Source: Prevotella sp. (lineage in GTDB: Bacteria > Bacteroidota > Bacteroidia > Bacteroidales > Bacteroidaceae). Taken from it: 5,083 nucleotides of DNA. Shown piece by piece: positions 4,759 through 5,083 of this stretch. The translations under genes were made by a program, and so were the position numbers. Each line of letters opens with the position of its first letter. Positions within the stretch are counted from its first letter, which is position 1. The DNA lies in assembly GCA_022732315.1 (NCBI GenBank), contig JAIJUV010000193.1, positions 1-5,083 on the forward strand, written 5' to 3'. Under the pieces are notes generated by a model. That model worked only from the letters and a program-made list of their open reading frames with translations, was not told where the DNA came from and made no database searches.

Positions 4759-4792
4759 GATGATTAATCAACTTTCTTCGGATGATTAATCA
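4759..4792. repeat. Duplicated palindromic GATGATTAATCA around the pnp stop codon
   Basis: GATGATTAATCA occurs at 4759-4770 and 4781-4792, 22 bp apart. Its inner TGATTAATCA is a perfect 10-bp palindrome, and the right copy contains the pnp TAA stop (4786-4788). It could be a protein site or a small local duplication. Confidence 0.6.
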
Positions 4793-5083
4793 TTGTTGTG
4801 ATCCAAAGAATCGTTGAAATCCTTAGGAGCCTGCTCATCATTACGATGCTCATAACGGCGTGGCTGACGAGCTGGACGGTCACCACGACCCTCATGACGG
4901 TCATCACGACGAGGGCGACGCTCACCACGCTCTGGACGTGGACGACGCTCACGCTCAACATAACCCTCTGGCTTTTCCATCAATACACGGTGAGAGAGCT
5001 TGTACTTGCCAGTCTTAGGATCAATCTCCATCAACTTCACCTTGATCTTGTCGCCTTCCTTGATGCCAGCCTCTTCAACTGTC
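4786..5083 (-). CDS. pnp: Polyribonucleotide nucleotidyltransferase (PNPase), C-terminal part
   Basis: PNPase degrades RNA 3' to 5' by phosphorolysis, releasing nucleoside diphosphates, as a cytoplasmic trimer. Only the last 98 residues lie in the window; the frame is open to the right edge, upstream of the GTG at 5040, so that codon is internal and not a start. Residues up to about position 4985 are the end of the S1 RNA-binding domain: [19 protein letters not shown] followed by [19 protein letters not shown]. The tail is rich in Arg, Glu, Pro and Gly ([17 protein letters not shown]) and ends in an acidic NDSLDHNND; basic tails of this sort are known on Bacteroidales PNPases and likely add RNA contact. 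Its G+C-rich codons contrast with the A/T-rich element genes. A terminator follows the stop. Confidence 0.92.
   Translation of the reverse strand, partial: TVEEAGIKEGDKIKVKLMEIDPKTGKYKLSHRVLMEKPEGYVERERRPRPERGERRPRRDDRHEGRGDRPARQPRRYEHRNDEQAPKDFNDSLDHNND

Noticed and set aside
4764..4961. Minus-strand frame with valine- and methionine-rich sequence
   Set aside because: It is the alternate frame of the PNPase arginine-rich tail, whose biased codons keep other frames open.
1..5083. A defence system or toxin-antitoxin pair hidden in the element
   Set aside because: No nuclease, toxin, reverse transcriptase or partner motif is visible; the genes fit a recombination module.

Overview
The window looks like a Bacteroidota chromosome, most likely Prevotella/Segatella-like or a near relative. 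Three observations support this. The right end holds the C-terminus of a PNPase with the Bacteroidales-style S1 end and an arginine-rich tail. Two gene starts are preceded by a TAnnTTTG -7 box. The coding starts have A/T-rich leaders with no clear Shine-Dalgarno sequence. Assignment below family level is inference.

Positions about 75-3702 are the recombination end of an integrated mobilizable element, all on the minus strand. In transcription order it has a tyrosine recombinase (3501-2035), a 365-residue protein of unknown function (1962-865), an excisionase-like small HTH protein (664-371) and a P-loop ATPase (368-75). This gene order matches the excision module of the Bacteroides NBU1-type elements (int, orf2, orf2x, orf3). 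The ATPase breaks off shortly after its Walker A motif, and no primase, mobilization gene or oriT is visible. The element therefore looks decayed or interrupted at the left edge. A candidate attachment core (3686-3702) lies to the right of the integrase promoter and is followed by a strong plus-strand terminator (3707-3749) that has no plus-strand gene in the window.

Control sequences are unusually visible. The integrase promoter overlaps one of three copies of TGCACCCA. The HTH-ATPase promoter is followed at once by a 12-bp stem-loop. It is preceded by four copies of TTGGCRTT, three of them spaced exactly 10 bp and the fourth inverted. These sites suggest a self-regulated integration/excision switch, but no binding has been shown.

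Positions about 3750-4690 separate the element from pnp and contain no convincing intact gene. The stretch from 3850 to 4540 is a mosaic of repeats: a TTCTTGTAAA cluster, 22-nt tandem repeats, 32-bp-spaced TATTCCTA units, 23-nt tandem repeats, and a large stem-loop. One short winged-helix-like C-terminal fragment (3985-4257) is fused in frame to the 22-nt repeats and is probably a gene remnant. The pnp terminator (4691-4736) and the 3' end of pnp (4786-5083) close the window.
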